A stretch of 64,000 nucleotides of DNA from assembly GCF_001629735.1 (NCBI RefSeq), contig NZ_CP015224.1:2976001-3040000 (forward strand). The letters are read 5' to 3'. The position numbers were made by a program, and so were the translations under genes. Each line of letters begins with the position of its first letter. The stretch's first letter is position 1. A model generated the notes under the pieces. That model had not been told where the DNA came from and did no database searches. It worked only from the letters and a program-made list of their open reading frames with translations. Positions 1 to 8,411 of the stretch are shown here, in pieces. This DNA is from Lysinibacillus sphaericus. GTDB taxonomy: Bacteria > Bacillota > Bacilli > Bacillales_A > Planococcaceae.

Positions 1-690
1 CGTATTAATTTCAATAAATATAGCTAAATTCTCTTGGGCAGTTTCAAATACATTTGTCTCACTATCTAAGTCATATTTTTTACTTTTTGTGTATCTTAAT
101 TCCATACTGCGTTTTTTTAATACTGATTTTACTTCTATATCCATAAATCCATCCTCATTATGTCTAAGGTACAAACTATATATGAATATAGGTAAATATG
201 CTCTTTCAATATTTTGAGCAATTTCATCTGCATACATTTCAAAATAATCTCTAATCTTTTCAAATTTTGAAAAAAATACATTTTTACTTATTTTCTCTAT
301 TTCTTTTTCACTAAAAGTCATTTTTTCAAAAATAGGCTTAAATTCTTTCTGATTCTTTTTCTTTCTAAAAAATCCTCTAATATTCTGAATTGACTCAGCC
401 AACTTCACTATAATTAAATCCTCTATAAATTTATCTTGTAGCGCACAAATTTCTTCAATATTAAGAGCCTGTAATTGCGCTTCTTTTGTGTAAAAATTAT
501 TAGCGTTAGCTAAATTAAATATATTCATATATTGATATATTTGCTTTAATCCGTTGAATTGAATATCTTTATTACTCAAAGAAATGGAGAGCATATCCCC
601 TTTATAATTCTGTAAAAATTCATCTACATTACTTGTATATTCATCTATCCTAGTTTTTAATATCTTTCTGCTAAAGCAAGGTTTGTCCAT
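1..690 (-). CDS. Unrecognised protein of the ssrA-linked element, partial (N-terminal 230 residues)
   Basis: An open frame runs leftward from an ATG at 690 to the window edge with no stop, so only the N-terminal 230 residues are visible. A strong AGGAGG site lies 9-14 bases upstream of the ATG. The protein starts MDKPCFSRKILKTRIDEY and is rich in Lys, Ile, Asn and Phe. No signal peptide, membrane segment or catalytic motif is seen, and the predicted character is mostly helical and soluble. It is divergent from the helicase gene at 823. The very low GC content matches that gene and is below that of the backbone beyond ssrA, so it is probably mobile-element cargo. I do not recognise the family. 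Defence, regulation or replication roles are all possible and none is supported. Confidence 0.7.
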   Translation of the reverse strand, partial: MDKPCFSRKILKTRIDEYTSNVDEFLQNYKGDMLSISLSNKDIQFNGLKQIYQYMNIFNLANANNFYTKEAQLQALNIEEICALQDKFIEDLIIVKLAESIQNIRGFFRKKKNQKEFKPIFEKMTFSEKEIEKISKNVFFSKFEKIRDYFEMYADEIAQNIERAYLPIFIYSLYLRHNEDGFMDIEVKSVLKKRSMELRYTKSKKYDLDSETNVFETAQENLAIFIEINT

Positions 691-822
691 ATCATATTTC
701 CTCCTAAATTACAAGTCATCTAAAATTCTCATAATAAAAAACACGGGCGAGTAATTCCCTTTTTTCATTGTAGCCAAATGTTTATTGTAATACTATGTCA
801 AATAATGAAACTGAGAAAAATT

Positions 823-2793
823 ATGTCAAAAAAAAAATCCAATAACCAGAAGAAAAATAACATTAGGGATTATTTTAAACAAGATGAACAGGATACTGTA
901 ACATCGGCAACTGATGATCTATTTAACTTCACAGTACGCTCAGGCTCTAAGCAGATTCCTCAATCTGATTTTAGTGAACTGACTGAACACAATGAACAGG
1001 ATACTGTAACATCGGCAACTGATGATCTATTTAACTTCACAGTACGCTCAGGTTCTAAACAGATTCCTCAATCTGATTTTAGTGAACTGACTGAACACAA
1101 TGAACAGGATACTGTAACATCGGCAACTGATGATCTATTTAACTTCACAGTACGCTCAGGTTCTAAACAGATTCCTCAATCTGATTTTAGTGAACTGACT
1201 GAACACAATGAACAGCATACTGTAACATCGGCAACTGATGATCTATTTAACTTCACAGTACGCTCAGGCTCTAAGCAGATTCCTCAATCTGATTTTAGTG
1301 AACTGACTGAACACAATGAACAGCATACTGTAACATCGGCAACTGATGATCTATTTAACTTCACAGTACGCTCAGGCTCTAAGCAGATTCCTCAATCTGA
1401 TTTTAGTGAACTGACTGAACAAGATGGAGATGACCAACTTGTACCAAAACAATCACAAAGGGTAACAGAGATGGCACTATCTAATAAAAAGAAATCTAAT
1501 GAAAAATCCAACTATAGACTAAGTGAATATGAATTATCAAAAATTTTATTAGCAAATAACCAATTTGTTATGAATAAATATGGTGTTCTATATTATTGGG
1601 ATAATTTAAAAGGCTATTATATTGCTTTAGTCAATAAAAATTCAGATAGAATAATCAGAAAAATAATCCCTGAAAACAGTAAAAAATATATTAACTCAAA
1701 TAAAATAACTGAAATATTAGTATGGATAAAATCAAGTGATGAATTAGTTTGTGCTGAAACAAATACTTTATCTTCAAAATACCTCATTTCATTTTCCAAT
1801 TATGTATATGACATAAAAAATGAAATCACTTTAGATCATTCATCAAGGTATTTTATTACTAATAAATTGAATGCAAATTTTACAATTCCTCTGACTTCAG
1901 ATTCAGGAATTCACTTCGAGAAATTTTTAAATACTATAACTCAAAATGACTCTGTTCTCTATGATCGTCTTCAAGAGTTATTTGGATATGTTCTTTCTGA
2001 GATTAGAGATATAAAGTATATTCCTATTCTAATAGGCCAAAAGGATACTGGTAAATCAGTAATTCTAAAATTACTTGAATATATAATTGGTGAAGATAAT
2101 TTTTCTAATATTAGTATTGATCAATTTAACAACAGTGTATATTTAGCTGAATTATATGGTAAAAGATTAAACTCATGTGCTGAAATTTCAGAATTAAATT
2201 TAAAAAGGCTAGATATCTTAAAAAAATTATCTGGTAATGATTATGTAACTGCTAGACCCATGTATAGTGATCCTATAAAATTTATCAACCAATCAGTATT
2301 ATTATTTGCTGGTAACAATTTACCTAATATAGAAAACTTAGATTCCTCTAGTGCTTTCAAAGAACGGTTACTGTTATTTCCTTTTAATAACCCTATTCCG
2401 AAGGAGCACCAAGATAATGAATTAATAGATAAACTAATAGCAGAAATAGACTATATCGCTCATTGGTCTATCAAGGGGATACACAGGCTTTTAAATAATA
2501 ATTTCCAATTTACTACATCTTTTGAAATTGAAGATACTTTTAAACCTTATTTATCTAATTCTTTAGAAGAATTTTTACTATCAGAGTGCGCTTATCAAAC
2601 AAAGTATCAAATCCATACTGATGACTTATATCAGGCATACATTGTATATTGTGAAAATTATTCTTTCAAAATCATAAGCAAAAAATCATTCATCCAAATT
2701 TTAAAAAAACAATCTAATTTATCATTTAGGCGTTTTCGGATGAGGGGTACTAATAAATATGGTTTTATTGGAATTGGACTAAAAAATTTTTAA
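823..2793 (+). CDS. P4-type phage/plasmid SF3 helicase with five N-terminal repeats
   Basis: The C-terminal half looks like the D5/P4-family superfamily 3 helicases that unwind DNA at phage, satellite and plasmid origins. It has a Walker A motif GQKDTGKS (bases about 2035-2058), an acidic Walker B-like segment NSCAEISEL, and the sensor-type segment LLFAGNNLP. A winged-helix-like C-terminus follows. The N-terminus is a Lys/Asn-rich leader and five 36-residue repeats, followed by a linker. There is no primase motif upstream, so this is a helicase without a recognisable primase domain. The start is uncertain: the frame is open from an ATG at 778, but no ATG has a good ribosome site. I prefer the third one (823, MSKKKSNNQ) because it has a weak GAG upstream and leaves room for a promoter. 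It is probably the replication initiator of the element and is followed at 16 bases by the excisionase-like gene. Confidence 0.85.
   Translation: MSKKKSNNQKKNNIRDYFKQDEQDTVTSATDDLFNFTVRSGSKQIPQSDFSELTEHNEQDTVTSATDDLFNFTVRSGSKQIPQSDFSELTEHNEQDTVTSATDDLFNFTVRSGSKQIPQSDFSELTEHNEQHTVTSATDDLFNFTVRSGSKQIPQSDFSELTEHNEQHTVTSATDDLFNFTVRSGSKQIPQSDFSELTEQDGDDQLVPKQSQRVTEMALSNKKKSNEKSNYRLSEYELSKILLANNQFVMNKYGVLYYWDNLKGYYIALVNKNSDRIIRKIIPENSKKYINSNKITEILVWIKSSDELVCAETNTLSSKYLISFSNYVYDIKNEITLDHSSRYFITNKLNANFTIPLTSDSGIHFEKFLNTITQNDSVLYDRLQELFGYVLSEIRDIKYIPILIGQKDTGKSVILKLLEYIIGEDNFSNISIDQFNNSVYLAELYGKRLNSCAEISELNLKRLDILKKLSGNDYVTARPMYSDPIKFINQSVLLFAGNNLPNIENLDSSSAFKERLLLFPFNNPIPKEHQDNELIDKLIAEIDYIAHWSIKGIHRLLNNNFQFTTSFEIEDTFKPYLSNSLEEFLLSECAYQTKYQIHTDDLYQAYIVYCENYSFKIISKKSFIQILKKQSNLSFRRFRMRGTNKYGFIGIGLKNF
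886..1425 (+). repeat. Five in-frame 108-bp tandem repeats in the helicase gene
   Basis: Units start at 886, 994, 1102, 1210 and 1318 and are nearly identical in DNA, differing by a few substitutions such as GAT/CAT at the third codon and synonymous changes in the SGSK segment. Each encodes 36 residues containing TDDLFNF and SDFSELTE. The last unit diverges in its final two codons. The exact multiple of three keeps the reading frame, so copy number could vary without breaking the gene. Near-identity at silent sites implies recent expansion or homogenisation. Confidence 0.97.
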
Positions 2794-2809
2794 TATAGGA
2801 GTTATAAAT

Positions 2810-3049
2810 ATGGAATATACAAATATACAAAAAATTGAAGATGTAATTTTAAAAACATTAAACTCAGCTTTAAATAATGGCTTAGTAAAAGAATGGCTCT
2901 CACTTTCTGAGGCTGCAAAATACATCGGTGTTTCTTATAACACCTTTATTAAATTCCGTCATATGGGTCTTAAAGTATGTGAAATTGATGGTATTAAACG
3001 CGTATCACGCAAAGAAATAGACAGCTTTTTAGAAAGTCATAGCTTCTAA
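2810..3049 (+). CDS. Excisionase-like wHTH DNA-binding protein
   Basis: A 79-residue protein with a C-terminal MerR/excisionase-type helix-turn-helix: SLSEAAKYIGVSYNTFIKF, then a recognition wing and IDGIKRVSRKEIDSFL. This is the pattern of the helix_turn_helix_17 / Xis-like family, in which the protein bends DNA at the attachment site and steers the integrase toward excision. It lies 16 bases after the helicase gene, with AGGAG before the ATG, and about 110 bases before the integrase, the usual place for Xis. A role as a transcriptional regulator of the element is the alternative. Confidence 0.85.
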   Translation: MEYTNIQKIEDVILKTLNSALNNGLVKEWLSLSEAAKYIGVSYNTFIKFRHMGLKVCEIDGIKRVSRKEIDSFLESHSF

Positions 3050-3157
3050 TAGTTCTCTGGAGAGGAATTTCCATTAGTGAAAGTATATATTATTACTAAG
3101 AGGTTTAATCCTCTCCTTTTATATTTTGCCCTCGCAAGCGATATAGGAGGTATAAGC

Positions 3158-4330
3158 ATGGCAAAGAAAAAAGTATCGCCCATCAAAAGCTATGAACTAA
3201 AAAACGGTGAAACTAGATATGAATTCCCTGTTTATTTAGGGATTGATCCACTAACAGGTAAACAAAAACGGACAATGAAACGTGGCTTTAAAACACATAA
3301 ACAAGCTGAATTAGCATTAGCACGTATTAAACTAGATGTTGCAAACGGTACGTACAAACAAGCACGTGCTGAAACATATCAAGAGCTTTATGATCTATGG
3401 ATACCACATTATGAAAAGACTGTTGAAGAAAGTACATTTACTAAAACAGTGGGTATTTTTAGAAATCATATTTTACCAGCTATGCGTGAATACAAAATTG
3501 ACAAAATCACAGTAGATGTATGTCAAAAGCATGTGGACAAATGGGCAGAAAAATTAAAGAAGTTTCGTGTAGTAAAAGCATATGCAGCGAAGGTATTGGA
3601 TTTTGCCATTAAGCGTGGCTATATGCAAACAAATCCATTTACACATGTAGATATGCCTATTGCCGCTTCTAAAAAGGTTACTATAATAGAAGAAGAGGAA
3701 GCGGAGAACTTTTATACTCGTGAACAACTTATTCAATTTTTAGCTTGTTTAGAGCAAGAAAATAACTACAAAGCCTATGCACTATTCCGTTTATTAGCAT
3801 TTAGTGGTATGCGTAAAGGTGAGGCTTTGGCTCTTACATGGAATGATTTAAATTTTACTACAAATGAAATGCGTATTAACAAGGCACTTTCACGAGGTAA
3901 AAACAATAAGCTTTATGTTAAATCTACAAAAACAGGTTTTGCTCGTACCATTAAAATGGACGATAAAACAATGGCTATTTTAAAAGAATGGAAGAAAAAA
4001 CAGAAGCAGGAATATTTAGTGCTTGGCTTTAATACAATGCAGCCAAAACAGCTTGTATTTAGCAATGAACGTAATGAATTTCTACAGCCAACAAAAACAC
4101 GTAAATGGATTTTACATGTGCAAAAGAAATATAAGCTTGGCACCATTACTACACATGGCTTACGTCATACTCATTGTTCATTGTTATTCGAAGCGGGTGC
4201 CAGCTTGAAAGAAGTACAAGACCGCTTAGGACATAGTGATGTGCAAACTACGATGAACATCTATGCACATGTTACGAAAAAAGCAAAAGAGGAAGCTATC
4301 CAAAAGTTTGCTAGCTATCTTGAAATGTAA
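3158..4330 (+). CDS. int: Tyrosine recombinase (integrase) of the ssrA element
   Basis: A 390-residue integrase of the Tn916/phage type. An N-terminal arm-binding domain (about residues 1-65, with NGETRYEFPVYLGIDPLTGK) is followed by a SAM-like core-binding domain (about 65-170) and the catalytic domain. Catalytic residues visible are Arg219 (SGMRKGE), His333 and Arg336 in HGLRH, His359 in LGHSD, and the nucleophile Tyr369 in NIYAHV. All are present and the gene is full length, so the enzyme should be active. The start at 3158 is chosen because AGGAGG stands 9 bases upstream. An in-frame ATG is absent further up and the earlier frame extension from 3077 has no ribosome site. The gene ends 127 bases from the tmRNA 3' end, which marks that end as the attachment site. 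Confidence 0.95.
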   Translation: MAKKKVSPIKSYELKNGETRYEFPVYLGIDPLTGKQKRTMKRGFKTHKQAELALARIKLDVANGTYKQARAETYQELYDLWIPHYEKTVEESTFTKTVGIFRNHILPAMREYKIDKITVDVCQKHVDKWAEKLKKFRVVKAYAAKVLDFAIKRGYMQTNPFTHVDMPIAASKKVTIIEEEEAENFYTREQLIQFLACLEQENNYKAYALFRLLAFSGMRKGEALALTWNDLNFTTNEMRINKALSRGKNNKLYVKSTKTGFARTIKMDDKTMAILKEWKKKQKQEYLVLGFNTMQPKQLVFSNERNEFLQPTKTRKWILHVQKKYKLGTITTHGLRHTHCSLLFEAGASLKEVQDRLGHSDVQTTMNIYAHVTKKAKEEAIQKFASYLEM

Positions 4331-4457
4331 GATAAACGACTACGATTTTGACTACGTTCGATTGAAATTAGATGAAATTGCATGATATAGAAAAAACGCC
4401 AAAACCCATATATATCAAGGGTTTTGACGTTCAGTGAAACTCAATAAAATTCTAAAA
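4331..4457. other. Element end next to ssrA (probable att junction and integrase arm sites)
   Basis: These 127 bases separate the integrase stop from the tmRNA 3' end. They hold two direct copies of GACTACG (4338-4344 and 4350-4356, 12 bases apart) that could be integrase arm sites, and a terminator reading leftward. The tRNA-like 3' part of ssrA (about 4458-4500) would be the att core by analogy with other ssrA elements. The second att copy is outside the window, so the core boundary cannot be fixed here. Confidence 0.55.
4391..4432 (-). terminator. Terminator downstream of tmRNA
   Basis: Inverted repeat 4395-4407 / 4419-4431 (13 bp with one mismatch) followed on the minus strand by a run of six T. 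It is correctly oriented to end the tmRNA transcript. It lies on the integrase side of the junction, so it may have come with the element. Confidence 0.75.
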
Positions 4458-4810
4458 TGGAGACGGCGGGAGTCGAACCCGCGTCCAAAGACTCCAATAC
4501 TTCAGCTTCTACGCGTGTAGTTTGCCTATTTACGATTCGCGTAACATTATGCCGACAAACAGGCGTCCTGTACGCTAACCTGGAAATCTCTTGACGATGA
4601 CTCAGGTGGCACCATCGACCGTATCCCACTAAAGTTGGGCCCCACGTTCTCTACATGGGCGATAGAGAGGCAGAGCGCTTACGAGCTTACGCTGCGAAAG
4701 CTAAGTTTTGTTGTTTGCCAGTTATTATATAACTGTCGTTGATGACGGAGCCGAGCCCTCCGACGCGCGACTAAAGCTTGAACCATCCCTGTCGAATCCG
4801 TAACGTCCCC
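4458..4810 (-). ncRNA. ssrA: tmRNA (transfer-messenger RNA)
   Basis: The 353-nt gene has the tmRNA hallmarks. The 5' end GGGGACGTTACGG pairs with the 3' end GTCTCC to close the acceptor stem. The T-arm contains the GTTCGACTC loop, and the body shows typical pseudoknot complementarity. The resume reading frame encodes GKQQNLAFAA and a TAA (4719-4687), very similar in form to Bacillus cereus-group tags ending in AA. The terminal CCA does not appear to be encoded, since TTT follows the discriminator A. It works with SmpB (encoded upstream at 5362) to rescue stalled ribosomes and tag the nascent chain for ClpP-type proteases. A sigma-A promoter is present about 107 bases upstream. Its 3' end is the insertion site of the mobile element. 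Confidence 0.97.
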
Positions 4811-4923
4811 TTGATATATGAATCGAAGCGGTTTGGCCTCGTTCAAACAAAGAGCTAGAATTGCTTCTAGTACGGTGGGAGCTTAAATTACGCTTCCATG
4901 AAATCTGGCAATCAGTAATTCAT

Positions 4924-4952
4924 ATTATAGAACATAATGAGCGATAGTTCAA
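4924..4952 (-). promoter_or_regulatory. Sigma-A promoter of ssrA
   Basis: On the minus strand TTGAAC (4952-4947), a 17-base spacer and TATAAT (4929-4924). This gives a precursor with about 107 bases of 5' leader before the mature tmRNA end, to be removed by RNase P. Confidence 0.8.
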
Positions 4953-4996
4953 GTGTCCCGCTTTAGTAGGAAACATAAGGCTTGGACTTAGAGGCT

Positions 4997-5303
4997 ATCC
5001 GTGACATTTTAACTTTTATCCGCAACTTTCTCGATTCTATCCGTCACTTTCTCGATTCTATCCATCACTTTCTCTGCTCTACCCTCCACACTCTAACTTC
5101 TATCCATCACTTCCCTCTCCTATCCACTACTTTTTAATTTCTATCCGTCACTTTTCCTGTTCTATCCGCCACACTGTAACTTCTATCCTTCACTTTCCCT
5201 GTTCTATCCCCCACCTTTAACTTCTATTCGCCACTTTCTCTACTTTATCCACCCCATTCTTACTTTTATCCATCACTTTCCCGATCCTATCTGTCTCACC
5301 CGC
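4997..5303. repeat. Degenerate tandem array, about 15 units of 20-22 bp, between smpB and ssrA
   Basis: On the plus strand units follow the pattern ATCCGTCACTTTCTCGATTCT with much substitution and occasional loss or gain of a base. The third and second units are almost identical, others 60-80% alike. From the fourth unit on, units ending in TAACTTCT alternate with units ending in CTGTTCT-like tails, so there is a higher-order period of about 42 bp. On the minus strand the frame is broken by TAA codons, so it is not an open gene. No spacers separate the units, which excludes CRISPR. It fills most of the gap between the smpB terminator and the ssrA promoter. Function unknown. Confidence 0.85.
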
Positions 5304-5324
5304 TCCGCAACTGCACCAACCAAA

Positions 5325-5352
5325 ACAAAAAGCTCAACTAGGTGAGCTTTCT
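5325..5352 (-). terminator. Terminator of the secG-est-rnr-smpB group
   Basis: A perfect 8-bp stem (5329-5336 / 5343-5350) with a 6-base loop, followed on the minus strand by a T-rich run. It stands 10 bases after the smpB stop. Confidence 0.85.
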
Positions 5353-5361
5353 CGTAATCTC

Positions 5362-5829
5362 TTAATATTGATTTTTGGATTTGAAGGTACGCTCCATTTC
5401 GCGTTTGGCTTCTTTTTTGCGCATGTCGTTACGTTTATCGTAGTCTTTTTTCCCTTTGCCGACACCGATTAAGAGCTTGGCATAGCCGTCCTTGATGTAC
5501 ATTTTCAATGGCACTATCGTGTAGCCGTCACGTTTGACGGCACCGACTAGCTCGCCGATTTGCTTTTTATGAAGAAGCAATTTGCGGGCCCGCAGTGGGT
5601 CGTGATTGAAACGGTTTCCTTGATCGAAGGGGCTGACATGCATATTGCTAATCCATGCTTCGCCATTTGTAATTCGAACGTAAGAATCTTTTAGTTGGGC
5701 CTTTCCTGCACGGATGGATTTGATTTCTGTGCCGGTTAGTACCATGCCTGCTTCGATTGTGTCTTCAATAAAGTAATCATGTCCAGCTTTTTTGTTTTGT
5801 GCTAATACTTTTCCTGAACCTTTTGCCAT
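5362..5829 (-). CDS. smpB: SsrA-binding protein SmpB
   Basis: The 155-residue protein has the full SmpB signature: [19 protein letters not shown] at the start, then [16 protein letters not shown], the LKDSYVRI segment of the OB-fold, and a basic C-terminal tail ([18 protein letters not shown]) that enters the ribosomal A site and mRNA channel. It binds the tRNA-like domain of tmRNA and delivers it to stalled ribosomes. The start has GAGGGTG upstream. The gene lies between rnr and ssrA exactly as in B. subtilis. Length and motifs are normal for the family. Confidence 0.98.
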   Translation of the reverse strand: MAKGSGKVLAQNKKAGHDYFIEDTIEAGMVLTGTEIKSIRAGKAQLKDSYVRITNGEAWISNMHVSPFDQGNRFNHDPLRARKLLLHKKQIGELVGAVKRDGYTIVPLKMYIKDGYAKLLIGVGKGKKDYDKRNDMRKKEAKREMERTFKSKNQY

Positions 5830-5900
5830 TTTGATTCACCCTCTACTTAAAGGTTGAGCTTGAGCGAAAGCATCCTTTCCTAGGACACTTTCGCGCATGC

Positions 5901-8372
5901 TTATTTACGTTTTGATTTTTTCTTTTTGTTTTTCTTTGCAATGCCTTCATAGAATTTTTGCTTTTGTTTCACGCGTTTTTTAGGACCTGGGCTGCTGGAG
6001 TCATCTTTGCGACGTCCACGTGGGTCGCGATCACCTTCACGGCGTTCTCCGCGTTTTGTACTACGACTTCCGCTTTCCTCCTCATGGCGACTGCTTCTAC
6101 GGCTGCCACCACGCCCTCCTTTTTCGTCATCGCTACGTGTGCTTCTGCTACTGCGTCCACCTTTGTTGTCATTATAATTTTTACGTGCGTGGATAACCGT
6201 TGGCGCTGCTTTGCGTGTTCGTCCATATGAAGTTACCATTCCAACGATTTCAAAGTCAATGGATGACTCCTCAATAATGACATTGGCCACACGGACTGTT
6301 ACTTCATCACCAATACGGAATTGACGATTTGTACGTTCACCGATCATAATCATTTGACGATCATCAAAACGGTAGTAATCATCTGTCATATTGCTAATAT
6401 GGACAAGTCCTTCAATCGTGTTTGGCAACTCCACGAAAATACCGAAGTTGGTAATGGATGACACGATTCCTTCGAATTCTTCGCCAATTTTATCTGACAT
6501 ATATTGTGCCTTTTTCAAAGCATCTGTATCACGTTCTGCATCAACCGCACGGCGTTCACGCTCTGATGTGTGGTCGGCAATTTCATCCATTGCCATTCCC
6601 CACTGAGCGACCGTTTCTCGTGAAGTATCCTTATTAATTAAATACGTACGAATTAAACGGTGTACGATTAAGTCCGGATAACGGCGAATTGGTGATGTGA
6701 AGTGTGTATAGAAATCCGTTGATAGACCAAAGTGACCTAGACTTTCTGGATAATATTTTGCCTGTTGCATCGAGCGTAGCAGCATCGTTGAAATAACAGG
6801 CTCCTCTGGCATACCTTCAATCGCCTTTAAGACATCCTGTAATGCTTTAGGATGCACCGTATTCCCTGTACCTTTAATTAAAATCCCGAAGTTCGTAACA
6901 AACTCAAAGAAGCGTTGAAGCTTTTCTGGCTTTGGATCTTCGTGAATACGGTATAGGAATGGTACATTCATCCAGTGGAAGTGCTCCGCTACTGTTTCAT
7001 TGGCAGCTAGCATGAAATCCTCAATTAACTTCTCTGCTACTGTACGCTCACGAAGCTCAATATCAACTGGCCAACCTTCCTCATTTACAATCACTTTGGA
7101 TTCTTTAAAGTCAAAGTCAATGGCCCCTCGCGATTCGCGTTTACGACGTAATATGCCAGACAGCTCTGCCATATTTTTAAACATCGGTACAAGTGGCTCG
7201 TAGCGTTTCATTAACGCTTCATCTTGCTCTTCTAGAATTTTGTAGACATCCTTATACGTCATACGTTCAGTTGTTTTAATAACACTTTGGAAAATTTCAT
7301 GTGCAATAACATTTCCATTCGCGTCAATAATCATTTCACAGGATAGTGTTAAACGATCAACCTGCGGATTTAATGAACAAATGCCGTTTGATAGACGATG
7401 CGGGATCATCGGGATAACACGGTCTGTTAAATAAACGCTTGTCGCACGGTCATAGGCTTCAAGATCAATGACAGAGCCTTGCGTTACATAATAACTAACG
7501 TCTGCAATATGTACGCCAAGCTTATAAGTACCATCTACATTTTTTGTTACGGTTACTGCGTCATCCAAGTCCTTAGCGTCAGCCCCATCAATTGTCACAA
7601 TCGTTTCATGACGTAAATCACGACGACCTACTAAATCAGCCTCTGTAATGTCATCTGGCACTCTTTGTGCAGCAGCAATGACCTCGTCTGGGAATTCGGG
7701 TGGAATATCGTGCTTATATAAGATCGATAAAATATCCACACCTGGATCATTTTTATGTCCTAAAATTTTTGTAATATAACCTGTAGCAGATTTTAAATCT
7801 TCTGGCCAAGTTGCTACTTCGACCACAACCTTGTGTCCATCAACCGCGCCTAATGTATCACCTTTTGCGATAAAGATATCCATTGGTAGCTTCTTATCGT
7901 CAAGGACAACAAAGCCAAAGCCACGGTTAGCTTGGAATGTGCCAACAAAGCTTGTTTGACCACGTTCAACGACCTTTGTTACGGTCCCTTCACGGCGGTC
8001 ACCAAATGATTCTTTTAACACACGAATAAGAACGATATCGCCATTTATAGCCCCATTAATTTCATGTGGTGGAATGAATACATCATCCATGCCTTCCATA
8101 TCAGGCGCTACAAAACCGAAGCCCTTCGCGTGACCGATAAATTTACCTCTTAGTAAATTCATACGTTCTGGTAGGCCATAACGATTGGAACGAGAACGAA
8201 CAACTAAGCCTTGTCCTTCCATACGGACTAATGTTTTGACAAGCTCCTTAAATTCTTCCGCATCCTCAAAGCCGAATTCATCCTCGATTTCGCCGACAGT
8301 TAATGGCTCGTAATCATCTTGGCCGAAAAAAACAAGTAACCGACCTTGTAGTGTATCTTTTTGGTCTTTCAT
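5901..8372 (-). CDS. rnr: Ribonuclease R
   Basis: A 3'-5' exoribonuclease of the RNB family that degrades structured RNA, including mRNA released by trans-translation. Domains in order: an N-terminal winged helix (about 1-65), two cold-shock domains (about 70-215), the RNB catalytic domain starting with [14 protein letters not shown] (about 260-275), and an S1 domain (about 635-715, [16 protein letters not shown]). The aspartates of DAKDLDD coordinate the metal. A long Arg/Ser/Lys-rich low-complexity tail of about 85 residues follows and makes the protein 823 residues, longer than the roughly 780 of B. subtilis. The start at 8372 is chosen over an in-frame codon 18 bases earlier because GGAGGGA sits just ahead of it. 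It is part of the secG-est-rnr-smpB order. Confidence 0.97.
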   Translation of the reverse strand: MKDQKDTLQGRLLVFFGQDDYEPLTVGEIEDEFGFEDAEEFKELVKTLVRMEGQGLVVRSRSNRYGLPERMNLLRGKFIGHAKGFGFVAPDMEGMDDVFIPPHEINGAINGDIVLIRVLKESFGDRREGTVTKVVERGQTSFVGTFQANRGFGFVVLDDKKLPMDIFIAKGDTLGAVDGHKVVVEVATWPEDLKSATGYITKILGHKNDPGVDILSILYKHDIPPEFPDEVIAAAQRVPDDITEADLVGRRDLRHETIVTIDGADAKDLDDAVTVTKNVDGTYKLGVHIADVSYYVTQGSVIDLEAYDRATSVYLTDRVIPMIPHRLSNGICSLNPQVDRLTLSCEMIIDANGNVIAHEIFQSVIKTTERMTYKDVYKILEEQDEALMKRYEPLVPMFKNMAELSGILRRKRESRGAIDFDFKESKVIVNEEGWPVDIELRERTVAEKLIEDFMLAANETVAEHFHWMNVPFLYRIHEDPKPEKLQRFFEFVTNFGILIKGTGNTVHPKALQDVLKAIEGMPEEPVISTMLLRSMQQAKYYPESLGHFGLSTDFYTHFTSPIRRYPDLIVHRLIRTYLINKDTSRETVAQWGMAMDEIADHTSERERRAVDAERDTDALKKAQYMSDKIGEEFEGIVSSITNFGIFVELPNTIEGLVHISNMTDDYYRFDDRQMIMIGERTNRQFRIGDEVTVRVANVIIEESSIDFEIVGMVTSYGRTRKAAPTVIHARKNYNDNKGGRSSRSTRSDDEKGGRGGSRRSSRHEEESGSRSTKRGERREGDRDPRGRRKDDSSSPGPKKRVKQKQKFYEGIAKKNKKKKSKRK

Positions 8373-8411
8373 ACATATTCCCTCCTTCATGAGAAAATCC
8401 TATTTATAATT

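Noticed and set aside
886..1425. CRISPR-like regular repeats
   Set aside because: Units are contiguous, 108 bp and in frame with a protein. There are no spacers.
4441..4629. Open frame on the minus strand over the ssrA 3' half
   Set aside because: It lies in the tmRNA, whose structure and tag frame explain the sequence.
4997..5303. CRISPR array or coding repeat
   Set aside because: No spacers between units, and stops interrupt the only repetitive frame.
5958..6230. Low-complexity open frames opposite the rnr tail
   Set aside because: Mirror of the Arg/Ser-rich coding sequence.
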